Origin: Chamaecrista fasciculata | Lineage: Eukaryota > Streptophyta > Magnoliopsida > Fabales > Fabaceae | Length of the DNA stretch: 64,000 bases | NCBI GenBank assembly: GCA_003254925.1 | Contig: QANZ01029950.1 | Coordinates: 30,327-94,326, forward strand | Reading direction: 5' to 3' | In this document: piece by piece, positions 54,001 through 64,000 of the stretch | How the letters are laid out: the number at the start of each line of letters is the position of its first letter | How positions within the stretch are numbered: the stretch's first letter is position 1 | Program-made: the position numbers and the translations under genes | The notes under the pieces: model-generated | What the model was told of the DNA's origin: nothing | Seen by the model: the letters and a program-made list of their open reading frames with translations, nothing else | Database searches by the model: none

Positions 54001-57000
54001 AATCAGAACATAGTAGCAACAATAATGTCTTGCCAAATTTATATATATAAATTAAATGTCAAGACTTAATTTAAGATGATAACAGCAGAAAGAATTTAGA
54101 AAAAAAATCTGAATGCTAAGATACTTCATTGTATTCAACAGAAATGCATGTACAAGTTTCTAGTAGGATTATTCAGTCAACAGTTCCAAACTTAGAAAGG
54201 AAAATAGACATGTAGGCAAAATGTCATTAAAATTTGTTTAAATGAAAACAGAAACTACAAGTTCAATATTGCAACCTCTGCTTAAGCGACGCATGGTGTT
54301 TTTATGAGCTAATAAAGTCGCGTCAGGATTGCACTTCTGGATAACTGAAAGGCCTGATGTAAGAGATGACATAAAAAAAGGTAAGAATAAAAGAGTATAC
54401 CCATTAAGTTAAATCCATTATAGCATTATGCAAGTATGTCATTAGAAGAGTAACATCATTACAGAAATTAGCCTTGATCAGAATGGAGAAAAGTAATATT
54501 TTATGAGGTAGATTTGAGTGCAAAAGTAATCGCATCATCACCTACACTTATCTGGCTAATCCACGTTAGGAAAATCACAATTTAGCATACTTTTGGGAAA
54601 AACAAAACATACCATCTACGTGATCACGGTGATGGTGAGTGACAAAGACAACCAATCTTTTCGGCAAAGCACTCACAACTTCCCATAGCTGATAATTCAA
54701 GAGTAATAATAATATGTTAGGATTTAACTGAAGGAAAAAAAGAAATTTCAAAGTCAGATGATGTGGAAATAAGTTACAATCAGCAGGAAGAGCAAAATAT
54801 TCATATTTCATAGAATTGAGGTAAGATGTGGACAAAAAATGAATATTAGAAATTAATTTTAATGTCCCTAGTGTCATATCGGATGGTATATAAGCTGAAA
54901 ATTTAATACACACAAGCTAAATGCAAACATTCTGGACTTTCTGTTGTTTTAATTTGCACTATTCTCAATGTCGGAGGAGTCAGAAGAAAAGATTGGCTAC
55001 AATCGGTCTTGCAAACAATGACAATGTCTAGAAGTAATCTCATGACTACAGAACAGGAAGTGGCAGAGAGCAAAACAATAATGCCAATAATAGATTTGTA
55101 CATCTACATGAATGAGAAGATATCTCATGAGAAGCATAGTATGAGATCCCAAATAATTGTAAAGGATGGTTTCAACAGAAAGTCAGAAACTAATCCATAG
55201 CAGTCAGTGTCAGCAGCGGAAGATATCGGGACAAGTTAACAATTCTTTGTTTCATAGTTATCCTTATATTTCATACAATGTGTATGTGAACCAAATGAAC
55301 TTTTTAACTTTTTACCTCTTCATGGAATTTTGATAGACATCCTGGATCAACTATCAGAGCGTCTCCACAAGCTATACAATTTTTATCCCCAGAATCACTT
55401 GGAACATGTTCTGGTGCAAATACAACCAAATTTGTAGTGCAAAAAGGCTTCAACGTCCTACTTTCCATGGGTATAACTATAACACCAGGAGGGTACTCCT
55501 GAAAAGGAAAAAAAAAATAGAAATGAATCTTGGTTTTGATCCAGAATATAGACACAAGGAATTTGAGAGTAGAAAAGCTTCCTCTTTCCACTTTCATTGT
55601 GCATAAAGATGTTCTTAACTATCTATCCTATTAAAATCACACAAAAGCAAGTAAGGATGTGAGTTTGGCAATTTGTGAATCTGCAAATGGATACATACAT
55701 ACAACAACAACAGCAACAACAATTAAAATCTTCTCCCACTAGGTGGGGTCGGCTATATGGATCAGTTGATGCCAACGTTTTCTTTCTTTACATATTCACG
55801 GTTAGGTTATAGCTGGATAAATATTTTTCACCAAGTTGGTCTTCTCCTTCCTCAAATTATTGGGCTTTCATCCATCTGGTCTACTCTACCTACCAAAGCC
55901 TCCAAAGGCCAAACCACCTAAGGCGTGTTTTGACCGACTTCTCTATGATATGTGCTACCACAACTTTCTCTTTGATACACTCATGCAAATGGATACATGG
56001 GGTTGAAAAATAGTGAATAAATCTATTATTAAATCTCAATTAAGATTTTTCCTTGACATTAGCACCAAAGAAACTAAAAAAAAAAGGTCTCTCTTTATTC
56101 TGGGGTGTTCTCAATGCCATGCAGAGGGAGATTGAACTCCTCAATCCTTTAGAATAAAATCTTTCTAGAATCTCCATCAAGAAAAGATGACTCATGGACC
56201 ATTATAAAATCTCTGTCTTAATCTACATAACTAGTTCTAGATTTATTTGTAAATTGTAATGCTTGTTACATGCTTCACCATGAAATTCAACAAAGTTCAA
56301 AGAAAGCAAACCTGATAGCTAATAGTTGGATGAAGTTTCCTTTTGGCAGATGAGTCATCTAGAAGACCAGCAACCACCAATGGTCCAACACGATCATCAC
56401 ATGGTTTAACTTCCAAAAGCCAGTTAAGACAGCTTTTGACAGACATCCATCTACATATATCTACATAAGGATTTCTAAAATAAGTCACATATGTCATCAA
56501 CAAACTAGTATTTATTTTATTTAATTTTTTGTACAGAAATAGAAACTTGATCACAAAAAACTAAGAACAACCTAAGACAAGTAAAAAAAATGCAGCGAAC
56601 ATATAGATACCAATTGAATAGGTGGCAGTACATTTAAACTACCTGCATCACTTCTAAATGCTAGGATAACTTTCCATCTTTTGATGGGACACCGGACATC
56701 ACCCACTGAACAATCCACTCTAAGAAAGGAAAATAAAAGAAGCAGATCGACGCAGGAACTTCAGAAAGTTCATACCACTCATGATGTCACCATGATGAAT
56801 GACAAGCATCAAATTCATTGCCATTACAATTCAAATGGTGCTGTATTTCTCGAATTTTTCTTAATACATTAACAAGCATCTCCCTTAATTTCTTCCTTGC
56901 CCCTAGTCCTTACTTTTTTTCCTTTTACGCTTCCTTCTCATTCTTCTCATATTTAAGGGTCTTCAGCAACACCAGAGAAGTCAACCATATACAGTCAAAC

Positions 57001-58311
57001 ATGAAATCTCTGACAGCACTCTCAATCTGCCTATTTCTATTGGAAGTGTACTTTTCTTTAGGCATCATCCAAAAATTAGTAGAAGGGAAGACTGTGGTTA
57101 GATAATAGATAGCCATTTGCTAATCAAGGCTCACTAACTAATGAAGAGACTCGAACAAACTTCACAATGCATGCCAAAAGGCCAAACATTAGGTTTTGTT
57201 CCAAAAGTATATAGAATGTATAAGAGAAAACTTACCTTTTAATCTTTAATTTTGTCCAAAAACTATGATTTAATCCTTTAACATTGGATACATACTTCCT
57301 GATCCTTGATCTTTTTACAAATATCAATGATTTAGTCTTTACGGATATCATTTTAAATACTAAATAGTAGACTATTGTAGGAAAAAAAATCAGGGAACAA
57401 AAAGTGTATTTCCATTATCTAAGGACTAAATCATATTTTTGAATAAATTGACCAAGAAATAGATTCTCTTTCTCTCTCTTTATATATATATATACACGCA
57501 TGTATTCTTAATTTCTGAATGGGATTCTACCAAAGGAAAAACAAAACGTTACAACTTTTTCCAAAAGGATAAAACTTATATCAAGTTCTCTGCATCCTTG
57601 CTATCAAATTCCACCAATCACAAGTCTTGATTACATTCTCTCTCTTCAATGATTGGTCATGCAAAAAGTGGTGTTTAATATTCTCTCTCTATCATGATTG
57701 GTTATATATAAAATTTTTGTCACGTGTCAAATGTTGATTAGAGAACTTGATAGCAAGGATGTAGAGAACTTGATGTAAGTTTTGCCCTTTCCAAAAAATA
57801 GGCAAACCTCGCAAGTCCTTGTCCTCAGCTGCCAATGTTCCAGTAATGAAGAGCGTGTGAATGGGCAAACCAGGGCCAAATGCAGCTTCCTTCACATACT
57901 TAGAGAATTTCCACTCTCCCAGACCAACTGCTCCAAACCCTAGTTGTTCAAAAACCTAAATGCAAACCAAAACAACAAAAAAATAACTTCATCATCATCA
58001 TCATAACATAACGGGAGAAAACAAAAATTGCAAAATTCAATCGGCAAAACCTCGTTGATAGCCGAACGGATGTCAAAGTCTTTCAAATCGATCTCCCCCA
58101 ATTCAGATTCTGCAGCTTCCACCACAACCTGAGACTCGGATTCTCCTCGCAGCGGGTTCAATTTAGCCGACGGCAAGTCCCATAGGTCAGAATCGACGAG
58201 AGAATCGTACTCCTCATGGTCAAATTTGGGTGGGCGCGACTGCTTCACAAGCATAAAATGATCGTCGTTTAGAGGGTGTTTTAGGATCAAGGCAAGCTTG
58301 TTAGTTGCCAT
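51059..58311 (-). CDS. Metallo-beta-lactamase-fold hydrolase, LACTB2-like
   Basis: Predicted Zn-dependent hydrolase, probably nuclease-like by LACTB2 similarity. Eleven exons (minus): 58311-58051, 57955-57808, 56460-56312, 55498-55316, 54688-54613, 54353-54276, 53819-53734, 53050-52977, 52308-52263, 51575-51466, 51284-51059; all junctions keep frame, total 478 aa. The N-terminal 190 aa (MATNKLALILKHP, DSDLWDLPSAKL) resemble the plant-specific Nudix-like extension. MBL motifs: THHHRDH (264-270), GHTDGH (328-333), GDH (347-349), MHGR (387-390), giving the usual metal ligands. The C-terminal part (NRRSREANILAAIEGG, HIDHLAQQDKLPK) is the LACTB2-type helical tail. The last 16 residues may be read-through of a donor (aag|gtgatt), so another 3' exon is possible. 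Arabidopsis At1g25375 is the likely relative, from memory. Confidence 0.92.
55697..55983 (-). mobile_element. 287-bp RTE-type LINE 3' end with 15-bp target duplication
   Basis: Minus-strand insert in the MBL-gene intron between exons at 56312 and 55498. The perfect direct repeat tgcaaatggatacat flanks it at 55682-55696 and 55984-55998. The 3' end carries gatccatatagccgacccc and acctagtggga followed by a (TTG)n-type tail, the end shared by plant RTE LINEs and Au-type SINEs. Upstream text decodes in pieces as LRWFG-like, the C-terminal pattern of RTE reverse transcriptases, broken by stops. So it is a 5'-truncated LINE tail rather than a full SINE. Confidence 0.85.
57224..57467. mobile_element. 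MULE-type MITE in MBL-gene intron 2
   Basis: gagaaaacttaccttttaatc at the left and gagaatctatttcttggtc (reverse complement) at the right are inverted arms, continuing through aaaaactatgattta. No clear target duplication. Confidence 0.6.
57567..57787. mobile_element. MULE-type MITE (221 bp) beside a splice donor
   Basis: Ends GGATAAAACTTATATCAAG and reverse-complement GGGCAAAACTTACATCAAG lead into arms sharing atccttgctatcaa. The perfect 9-bp duplication tttccaaaa flanks it at 57558-57566 and 57788-57796. Exon 2 of the MBL gene ends at 57808 (minus), so the insertion lies about 10 bp inside intron 2. Confidence 0.85.
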
Positions 58312-58627
58312 AGGTAAGAATTAACTATATGGCGGAAAAGAGAAAAAAAAAAAACGCAAGATTAAAGAAAATTTGGGGATGAGAATCAGTGAGCGAGGGA
58401 TTGAGATATAGTAAGAAGCGTTGAAAGTTGAAGAAAGGAAAAGGGGTAGTTGAAGTTAGTTGGAGTTAAGAAGGTTTGCTTGGAACCGCTGGAGTGGGTA
58501 TCAATGGAAGCTTTCGGCATTCATTTCTGAATTCTGATTATGTGTGTGAACTTGAGTTGACCGTTAGGGATACCAGTCATTGCCTTCGGCATTCTTTGTC
58601 AGCGAATTTTCAATTTTCTTCATTAAT
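58312..58627 (-). promoter_or_regulatory. Upstream region of the MBL-fold gene
   Basis: About 300 bp of moderately GC-rich DNA separate the ATG from the first MITE of a cluster. It likely contains the leader and core promoter. Two copies of gaagg-type text occur but nothing that I can call a regulatory site. Confidence 0.35.
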
Positions 58628-58636
58628 TATATTTAT

Positions 58637-59092
58637 GAGAAAACATACTTTTTGGTCCCTGAATTGTTACTGAATCAACGGTTTAGTCCTTAAGTTGTAG
58701 GAAAATACAAATCAGTCCCTTAATTTTACACCACCGTCAACATTTTGGTCTCTGAATTGTAAGAAAATATGAATTAGTCCCTGAATTTTACATCACCGTC
58801 AACCTTTCGGTCCTTGATTGTAGTGTAAAGATCTACAACAGTTAACAGCTCAGGGACCAAAAGGTTGACTGTGATGTAAAATTCAAGGACTGATTCGTAT
58901 TTTCCTACAATTCAGAGATCAAAAGGTTTATGGTGGTGTAAAATTTAGGGACTGATTCGTATTTTCCTACAATTCAGGGATCAAAAGGTTGACGATGGTG
59001 TAAAATTCAGGGATTGATTCATATTTTTCTACAATTCAGGGACTAAATCGTTGACTCAGTAACAATTCAGGGACCAAGAAGTAAGTTTTGTC
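58637..59092. mobile_element. MULE-type MITE, family B reference copy (456 bp)
   Basis: Starts GAGAAAACATACTTTTTGGTC and ends with the reverse complement of GACAAAACTTACTTCTTGGTC. The perfect 9-bp duplication tatatttat lies at 58628-58636 and 59093-59101. Arms contain repeated 'ccctgaattgtaggaaaata' and 'ttttacaccaccgtcaac' text in both orientations. No ORF. Confidence 0.9.
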
Positions 59093-59118
59093 TATATTTA
59101 TTAAGAGACAAAAAAAAA

Positions 59119-59656
59119 GGTCAAGGAGTCATTTTGGTCCTAAATATATGTCTTAATGTTCATTTTGGTCTTTCATGTTTCAAATTGTTCAAATAGGTCC
59201 TAAATGTTGACAAAATGTTTCATTTTTGTCCAAAATATTGGAAAAATGTTTCAACTTGGTCACAAACTATTGAATTTCGTCATATTTCTCTTGTCTCTCA
59301 TTTCAAGTTCAAAGAACTTGTTAAAAGGAACTTGTAGCTCTAAATTCGTCGCATTTGAATTTGAAATGGGAGAGATATGATCTACTTTGTTTGTTTGACC
59401 ATGAAACAAACAGTCTATTTTTACGACCGATTTGACATCATTTGCTGACGACTCAACTAGATAGAGAAAGTACCTTTTGGGAACAATACGCAGCTCTAAA
59501 CTCGTAACTTTTGAACTTGAAACGAGCCATATTTAATAGTTTGGGACCAAAATGAAACATTTTACCAACATTTACAACCAATTTGAATATTTTGAAACAT
59601 AATAGACTAAAATGAACATTAAGACATACATTTAGAACCAAAATGACCCTTGAACC
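59119..59656. mobile_element. MULE-type MITE, family A (538 bp)
   Basis: Starts GGTCAAGGAGTCATTTTGGTC and ends with the reverse complement of GGTTCAAGGGTCATTTTGGTT. Same length as the 17243-17780 copy. Flanks (nine A, then aaaaaataa) are consistent with a 9-bp duplication in an A-rich target but low in information. Confidence 0.85.
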
Positions 59657-59701
59657 AAAAAATAATTATTGTTCTTTACTTTGGGAATGAGATTTAATTT
59701 T

Positions 59702-60050
59702 GAGAAAATTATTATTTGATGTTTGAATTTATACCAAATCAATTAATCAGTTCTTAAATAATTAGAATATACGATTCAATTTCTGAATTATTGCGATTGT
59801 CAATAATTTGGTCTCTAAATTTGATTTAGAGACCAAACAATACAAATTTGATGACAAAAAAAATATTAATTTAGTAAAAATTTTGAAATCAAAAAGTGTA
59901 AAATCAGTTCAAATTCAATGACTAAATCATCACTAAAAACTAAATAATTGACAATTAAAATATTTTAGGGATCAAATCATCTATTTTGATTATTCAAGGA
60001 CTGATTAATTGACTCTATGAAAATTCATGGACCAAATAATATATTTTCCT
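59702..60050. mobile_element. MULE-type MITE, family B-like (349 bp)
   Basis: gagaaaattattatttgatg at the left and reverse complement aggaaaatatattatttgg at the right are inverted, arms including caattaatcagt. Flanks tttaatttt and tttaaattt agree at 8 of 9 positions. Third member of a cluster of three. Confidence 0.7.
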
Positions 60051-60989
60051 TTTAAATTTTGTTATTTATGTTTTATTTGAATTAATTTTATCTTTAAAAT
60101 TTTAGAATAATTTAACTTCATCATAATACTATATTATATGAATATGAACTAATGAAATTATTTGACATGTTTTGATATTTTAATAATTTTTTTAAAGAAA
60201 ATTCAAAATATTATTTAATTCTAAAAATAAAAAAGAAGTATACTAGATATTTTGAGTCATTTTTTTATAAAGAAAATAAATTTGATATTAAATAACAATA
60301 CTTTGTGTATTAAAAATTAACATAATGAGATAAAAATTTAATTTAAAATTTGAAATTGTAAAAAAATAAAGATTGACTGAATATTTTTTTAAAAAATTAA
60401 TGATATGATAAAATTGAGTCGTTATAAAACATAAACAGTTAAAATTGATTTAAATAAAATAAACAAAATTTAATTTAATTTAATCTTAAACATAAGGGAC
60501 TAAAAAAATTAATTTTACTTTGTCTATATTTTATATTATTTTTACTATGTATATAATTTTAACATTTTATATCAAGAAACCAAAATTAAAATAACATATT
60601 TGAAATTAAAGTTAGGATAAGAATTAACTTTAAGTTCACAATCCAATTTAATAAATGATAATTAAGCATGAGGCATAAGCTCTCATAGTCATAGGTGATT
60701 TTATTAAAATTATAGATGCCTAAAAAAAATAGGATGGTTTTTTTTCATTATTACAATAAGAAAACGATTACCAGANCCAAAATCCAAACAGAGTGATCAA
60801 TTCAAATAGAGTGTTCTCTCTTCCTTTTGTTCCCAAATCAAACAACACAGACACGAGATTCATTAATTCCTTTAAGCCCAAGTACATAACTAATTAACAA
60901 TTCAATCAACCATTTCTTCTTCTTCTTTTTTTATTTTCTTAATCTCACCAACAGATTTGTCTCAGGAGGAACAATTTCGGCGGATGCTG

Positions 60990-60992
<3 letters not shown>
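60051..60992. other. AT-rich intergenic DNA
   Basis: No gene, RNA or element is seen. One ambiguous base (N) at about 60776. Confidence 0.55.
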
Positions 60993-61029
<37 letters not shown>

Positions 61030-61134
61030 GTAGACGAGAGAGAGAGAGACAGAGATGAGAGAGAGACGAGAGAGAGAGAGAACCGAGAGTGAGAGGGAGA
61101 GAGACAGAGATGAGAGAGAGAACCGAGAGTGAGA
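60993..61134. repeat. (GA)n-rich microsatellite block
   Basis: Long GA runs interrupted by short units such as gacgagagag and gagaaccgagagtgag, which themselves repeat. Open frames across it on the minus strand encode only Ser/Leu repeats and are not genes. Confidence 0.9.
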
Positions 61135-61207
61135 GGGTTTGCATTTGTGTGGAATGGGCCGTCAATTCTTTTTATATCCCGACATTTGGTCCACCGATTT
61201 TTAGATT

Positions 61208-61424
61208 CGGTGGACCGAAATTCTGGGTTAATATGAGTGTGGAAGAATTCCTTCATGAATAGCGGACCGAAAATATAAAACGGTGGACCTAATGTCGCGA
61301 TATCCAAATTACAATAGCTAAGCGGTGGACCATTCGGAAGTCGGTGGACCGAAATTCTAGGCTAATATGAGTGTAGAAGAATTCCTTCATGAATGGCGAA
61401 CCGAAAATATAAAACGGTGGACCG
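61208..61424. repeat. Two-copy direct repeat of about 82 bp, 134 bp apart
   Basis: The unit starting cggtggaccgaaattct, with gaagaattccttcatgaat inside and ending aaaacggtggacc, occurs at about 61208-61289 and 61342-61423 with a few substitutions. The motif cggtggacc also appears several more times to 61590 (ggtccacc in both orientations). It may be part of an unidentified element. Confidence 0.75.
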
Positions 61425-61639
61425 AATGTCCAATTGAAGAAAATTGAATAAAAATTTCGGGTCCGCGTGCGTGCCTCCATTCTCTCTCATCTGCTGCGAA
61501 ACGGTGCACCATTTTCTTCGCTGGTCCACCAAATGTCGGGCTATGATTGTACATTTTAGTCCTTTTGGTCCACCATTACATAGGCCAAAATTCATTCGGT
61601 GCACCAAATCAAATAATCACCCCCCCACTTGCACATGAA

Positions 61640-61945
61640 AATAATCAAGTTTTTACGCTTTTCAAGGCAAACAGTAACACATTTTGATTTTTTTTCAAGC
61701 AACAATCATATCCAAACACATTTTGATTATAATAAAATCACACCTTACTTTTTCCAACTTTTTCTTCCATTTATACCCCTATACAATTTATCAATTTCCT
61801 TACTTTTTATCCACCTACTACAATCATTACATACCCATTTTAATAATTTCACACTAAATAATCAACAATCATCCAAACACCACTACAAAAATAATCAACT
61901 TTGATTATAATCACACTACGATTATAATCAAAACAAATTTTATAA
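61640..61945. mobile_element. MITE-like repeat ('tccaaacac' family)
   Basis: Text catatccaaacacattttg at the left and reverse-complement-like caaagttgattatttttg near the right frame an AT-rich core with tatacccctatacaattt. The style matches plant MITEs ending in TTTGGAT-like sequence and the fragment at 48940-49290. Ends are not resolved. Confidence 0.4.
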
Positions 61946-62091
61946 AAAACGCAAACGAACTGATCCTAATGGCATCTTGGGATAAAACCCTTTGAAAGTA
62001 GTGATCACACTCAATCTTGTAGTGTTATTTGATCTAATTTTATTATTACTTTGTAGCGTTTTAGTTGCATAAATGACCATATAACCTACAA

Positions 62092-62345
62092 AAGAAAACT
62101 TATTTTTTGGTCACTGAATTGTTATTGAGTCAATGATTTAGTCTTAGAATTGTAGGAAAATACGAGTTAGTATCTGAATGTTACACCACCCTCAACCGTT
62201 TGGTCCGTAAATTGTAGGAAAATATGAATCAGTCCTTGAATTTTATCATTGTCAACCTTTTGGTCCCTGAATTGTAGGAAAATACAAATCAGTCCCTGAA
62301 TTTTACATCATCGTCAACATTTTAATCCTTGAGTTGTTAACCATC
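62092..62345. mobile_element. MULE-type MITE, family B, right half missing
   Basis: Starts aagaaaacttattttttgg and follows the family-B arm (gaattgttattgagtcaatg, attgtaggaaaatac) to about 62345, then continues as unrelated DNA with no second arm. Truncated copy. Confidence 0.65.
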
Positions 62346-62644
62346 AGTTAGCCTGATGATATGGTCATGAAATGATGACGTGACACCATTAAATGGTTTG
62401 TGATCTCAGTGACAGAGTCATGAATTTTCTATTGGGGGAAGGAGGTGGGGGGGGGGAGAGCAAATTTATTTCTTTAACAACTATTATATACAATAAAAAC
62501 ATATATATTATACATTTTGAATATAAAAATTTAATTAATAATTTTAAAAAATCCAACTACATAAGAATATATCTAATATCAATATTAATAAAATATTAAA
62601 TACACAAATAGCATTAAATTGTACCTTTATTTTTTAAGTTGTAT
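62346..62644. other. Spacer with a G-run
   Basis: A G-rich run (ggaggtggggggggggag, about 62440-62458) stands in AT-rich DNA. No gene. Confidence 0.5.
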
Positions 62645-63045
62645 CCGTCGTTATTTCAGAAAATAGAAGTCATCTATAATTGCATTTGTTGCAAATGTCT
62701 GAGCAATTTCTTTTTCAATATAGACAATCATAGTATCTCTTAAATAGTCATCTTCCATCTTGTTGTGAAGCCTTGTTTTAATAATAATCTTCATAGCTGA
62801 AAAAGCACGCTCTGTGGTTGCTGGTGAATTAGGAAGTGTCAAAATAAGACGAAATAACCTTTTAATAAGTGGATATGTTTATGATTTTCTAGTTTCCACC
62901 ATCCCCTGACATAACTCAGCAATAGTAGACAAATTCTGTAATTTTGGATGACAAGGTACATCAGCTTATAATGTTGCAACTCATACTTCAAATGAAGTTT
63001 TTCTTGATAAGAAAAGTGAGAAGGATAGAATTTTGGATAAATTAT
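62645..63045 (-). pseudogene. hAT-type transposase C-terminal fragment (ZMYM1/TTF-like), decayed
   Basis: On the minus strand the text HFSYQEKLHLKYELQHYKL, then after a frame loss a stretch decoding as AELCQGMVETRKS, an internal stop, and then TLPNSPATTERAFSAMKI with KTRLHNKMEDDYLRDTMIV. The last part is the hAT dimerisation region of TTF-type zinc-finger/ZMYM1-like transposases of plants. At least one frameshift and one stop show it is dead. The N-terminal parts are not present upstream in the window. Confidence 0.75.
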
Positions 63046-63320
63046 ACTTTGGTACCCTGTTCTATTGACCGGTTTTACTTTGGTATCATGTTCTTTCAAA
63101 AGTGACACTTTGATACCCTGTTCTTTGAACCATTAACACTTTAGTGCCCACTTTATAATTTCTGTTAGAACTTGACAGCATGGACACACGTGTACAGTAA
63201 AAACATACCATCCCCCTTTATTTTCTCATTTTCACGATTCACACAATGTTCCTATTGAAAATCCACTCTTCCTCCTCCATCTTCAAACCTTAGGCATTCG
63301 AAATTCATTCTTCTTCCTCC

Positions 63321-64000
63321 TGTTGGAAATTATAGAGCGGAGCGCAGCGGAAAAAACAAAAAAACTTAAAATCGCATGCTCTATAATTCCTTTCCAAGAT
63401 CCACTATCTATGTTTATACTAGTAAGGGAAGATGTATACCTAAATTTCAATCGGTGGCTTTCAAACTTGCGAATCCGAGAAGTCCACAGCAACGCGTGTC
63501 CTTCCTCTGCCGGTGATCCACACGAACAATTTGGCAGACACCTAGGTGCTAGCCTCCAATCTCTTCTTCCCAAGAGATTATAGGAACCCAATCTACGGAT
63601 CTTGATTGTTCAAGAACAATTCTTGAACCCCAAGATAAAGTGGCGCACCAAAAGAGATGAACCAAGAACTACTTTCTTGGCGCCTATCTCTCTTCCCACA
63701 CACACATGACACCTCAAGCCCTAAACCTTTTAGGGTTTCTAGTCGAATTCTCTCAAGCCCTAAACTCTTTTAGGGTTAGTCGAATTTTCCTCCCCACTTT
63801 AGAATAGGCGACTTCTCCCTCCTTTTCTTAGGGTTGGCGAGTTGTTGTCTGTCTCATACGGTTATGATACTTGTGTGGTGTTTAAATAGAGTCATATCAG
63901 GGAATCACATTCCCTAATTCATGAAATTAAGGAATTATAATAAAGAAAATAGGGATTTCAATTCTTGATTATAATATTACACTAATATTATAATTCAAAA
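63321..64000. mobile_element. Probable LTR of a Copia-type element, cut by the window end
   Basis: The sequence starts TGTTGGAAATTATAGAGCGG, a form I recall at the start of plant Copia LTRs, and continues as leader-like DNA with paired copies of 'agccctaaacctttta' and 'agccctaaactctttta' text (63717-63778). No second LTR, PBS or coding sequence lies within the window, so orientation and ends are unproven. Confidence 0.45.

Noticed and set aside
55697-55983. Au-type SINE
   Set aside because: The 3' box and tail are shared with Au SINEs, but the upstream part decodes as RTE reverse-transcriptase pieces and has no tRNA-like head.
60945-61307. Minus-strand frame of 120 codons, Ser/Leu-rich
   Set aside because: It is a translation of the GA microsatellite and the adjacent repeat.
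63283-63591. 102-codon minus-strand frame near the right edge
   Set aside because: It lies across the start of a probable LTR and has no domain.
1-64000. tRNA or rRNA genes
   Set aside because: No cloverleaf-type sequence or rRNA core was recognised, except the decayed tRNA-like head of the SINE-like sequence at 15660-15880.

Overview
The window reads as nuclear chromosomal DNA from a eudicot plant. Host genes are AT-rich with long GT-AG introns, the protein families are plant-specific, and most of the space between and inside genes is transposable-element debris. One assembly gap (46396-47361) and one isolated N (about 60776) are present. I could not place the species.

Five host genes can be modelled exon by exon. 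(1) 5699-9214 (+): PP2C protein phosphatase, 8 exons, 428 aa. (2) 13096-15630 (+): LRK10-like receptor kinase, 3 exons, 638 aa, non-RD kinase. (3) 23653-28842 (+): LRR class III receptor-like kinase, 2 exons, 657 aa, with catalytic Asp replaced by Asn (likely pseudokinase). (4) 42136-45156 (-): GT14-like Core-2/I-branching glycosyltransferase, 2 exons, 404 aa. (5) 51059-58311 (-): metallo-beta-lactamase-fold, LACTB2-like hydrolase, 11 exons, 478 aa. From memory, Arabidopsis At1g68390 (GT14-like), At1g68400 (LRR-RLK) and At1g68410 (PP2C) are neighbours, so genes 4, 3 and 1 probably form a conserved block, here expanded by transposons and interrupted by the LRK10-like gene.

Mobile DNA is the dominant content. 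An 11.3-kb Ty3/gypsy element of Tat type (30419-41678, minus strand) has 604-bp LTRs differing at 5 sites, a 5-bp target duplication, PBS, PPT, gag and a frameshifted pol. Between pol and the 3' LTR it carries an antisense gene with its own TATA box, a leader intron and a second intron. A Copia (Ale/Retrofit-like) element without ORFs sits at 2153-4013. A 5'-truncated L1-type LINE with a perfect 13-bp target duplication is at 18100-19513. A 287-bp RTE-type LINE tail with a perfect 15-bp target duplication lies in an intron at 55697-55983. A tRNA-derived SINE-like sequence lies antisense in the LRK10-like 3' flank.

The most abundant component is a set of short inverted-repeat elements whose arms are made of 'tttggtccctaaa'-type text. 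I resolved at least ten to exact ends with 9-10 bp target duplications, which identifies them as Mutator-like MITEs. Two copies are exactly 538 bp. They occur in near end-to-end clusters (9916-11641, 58637-60050), inside introns, 10 bp from a splice donor, and against the stop codon of the LRR-RLK. A Stowaway MITE, hAT-like ends, a decayed hAT transposase and a probable LTR running off the right edge complete the picture.
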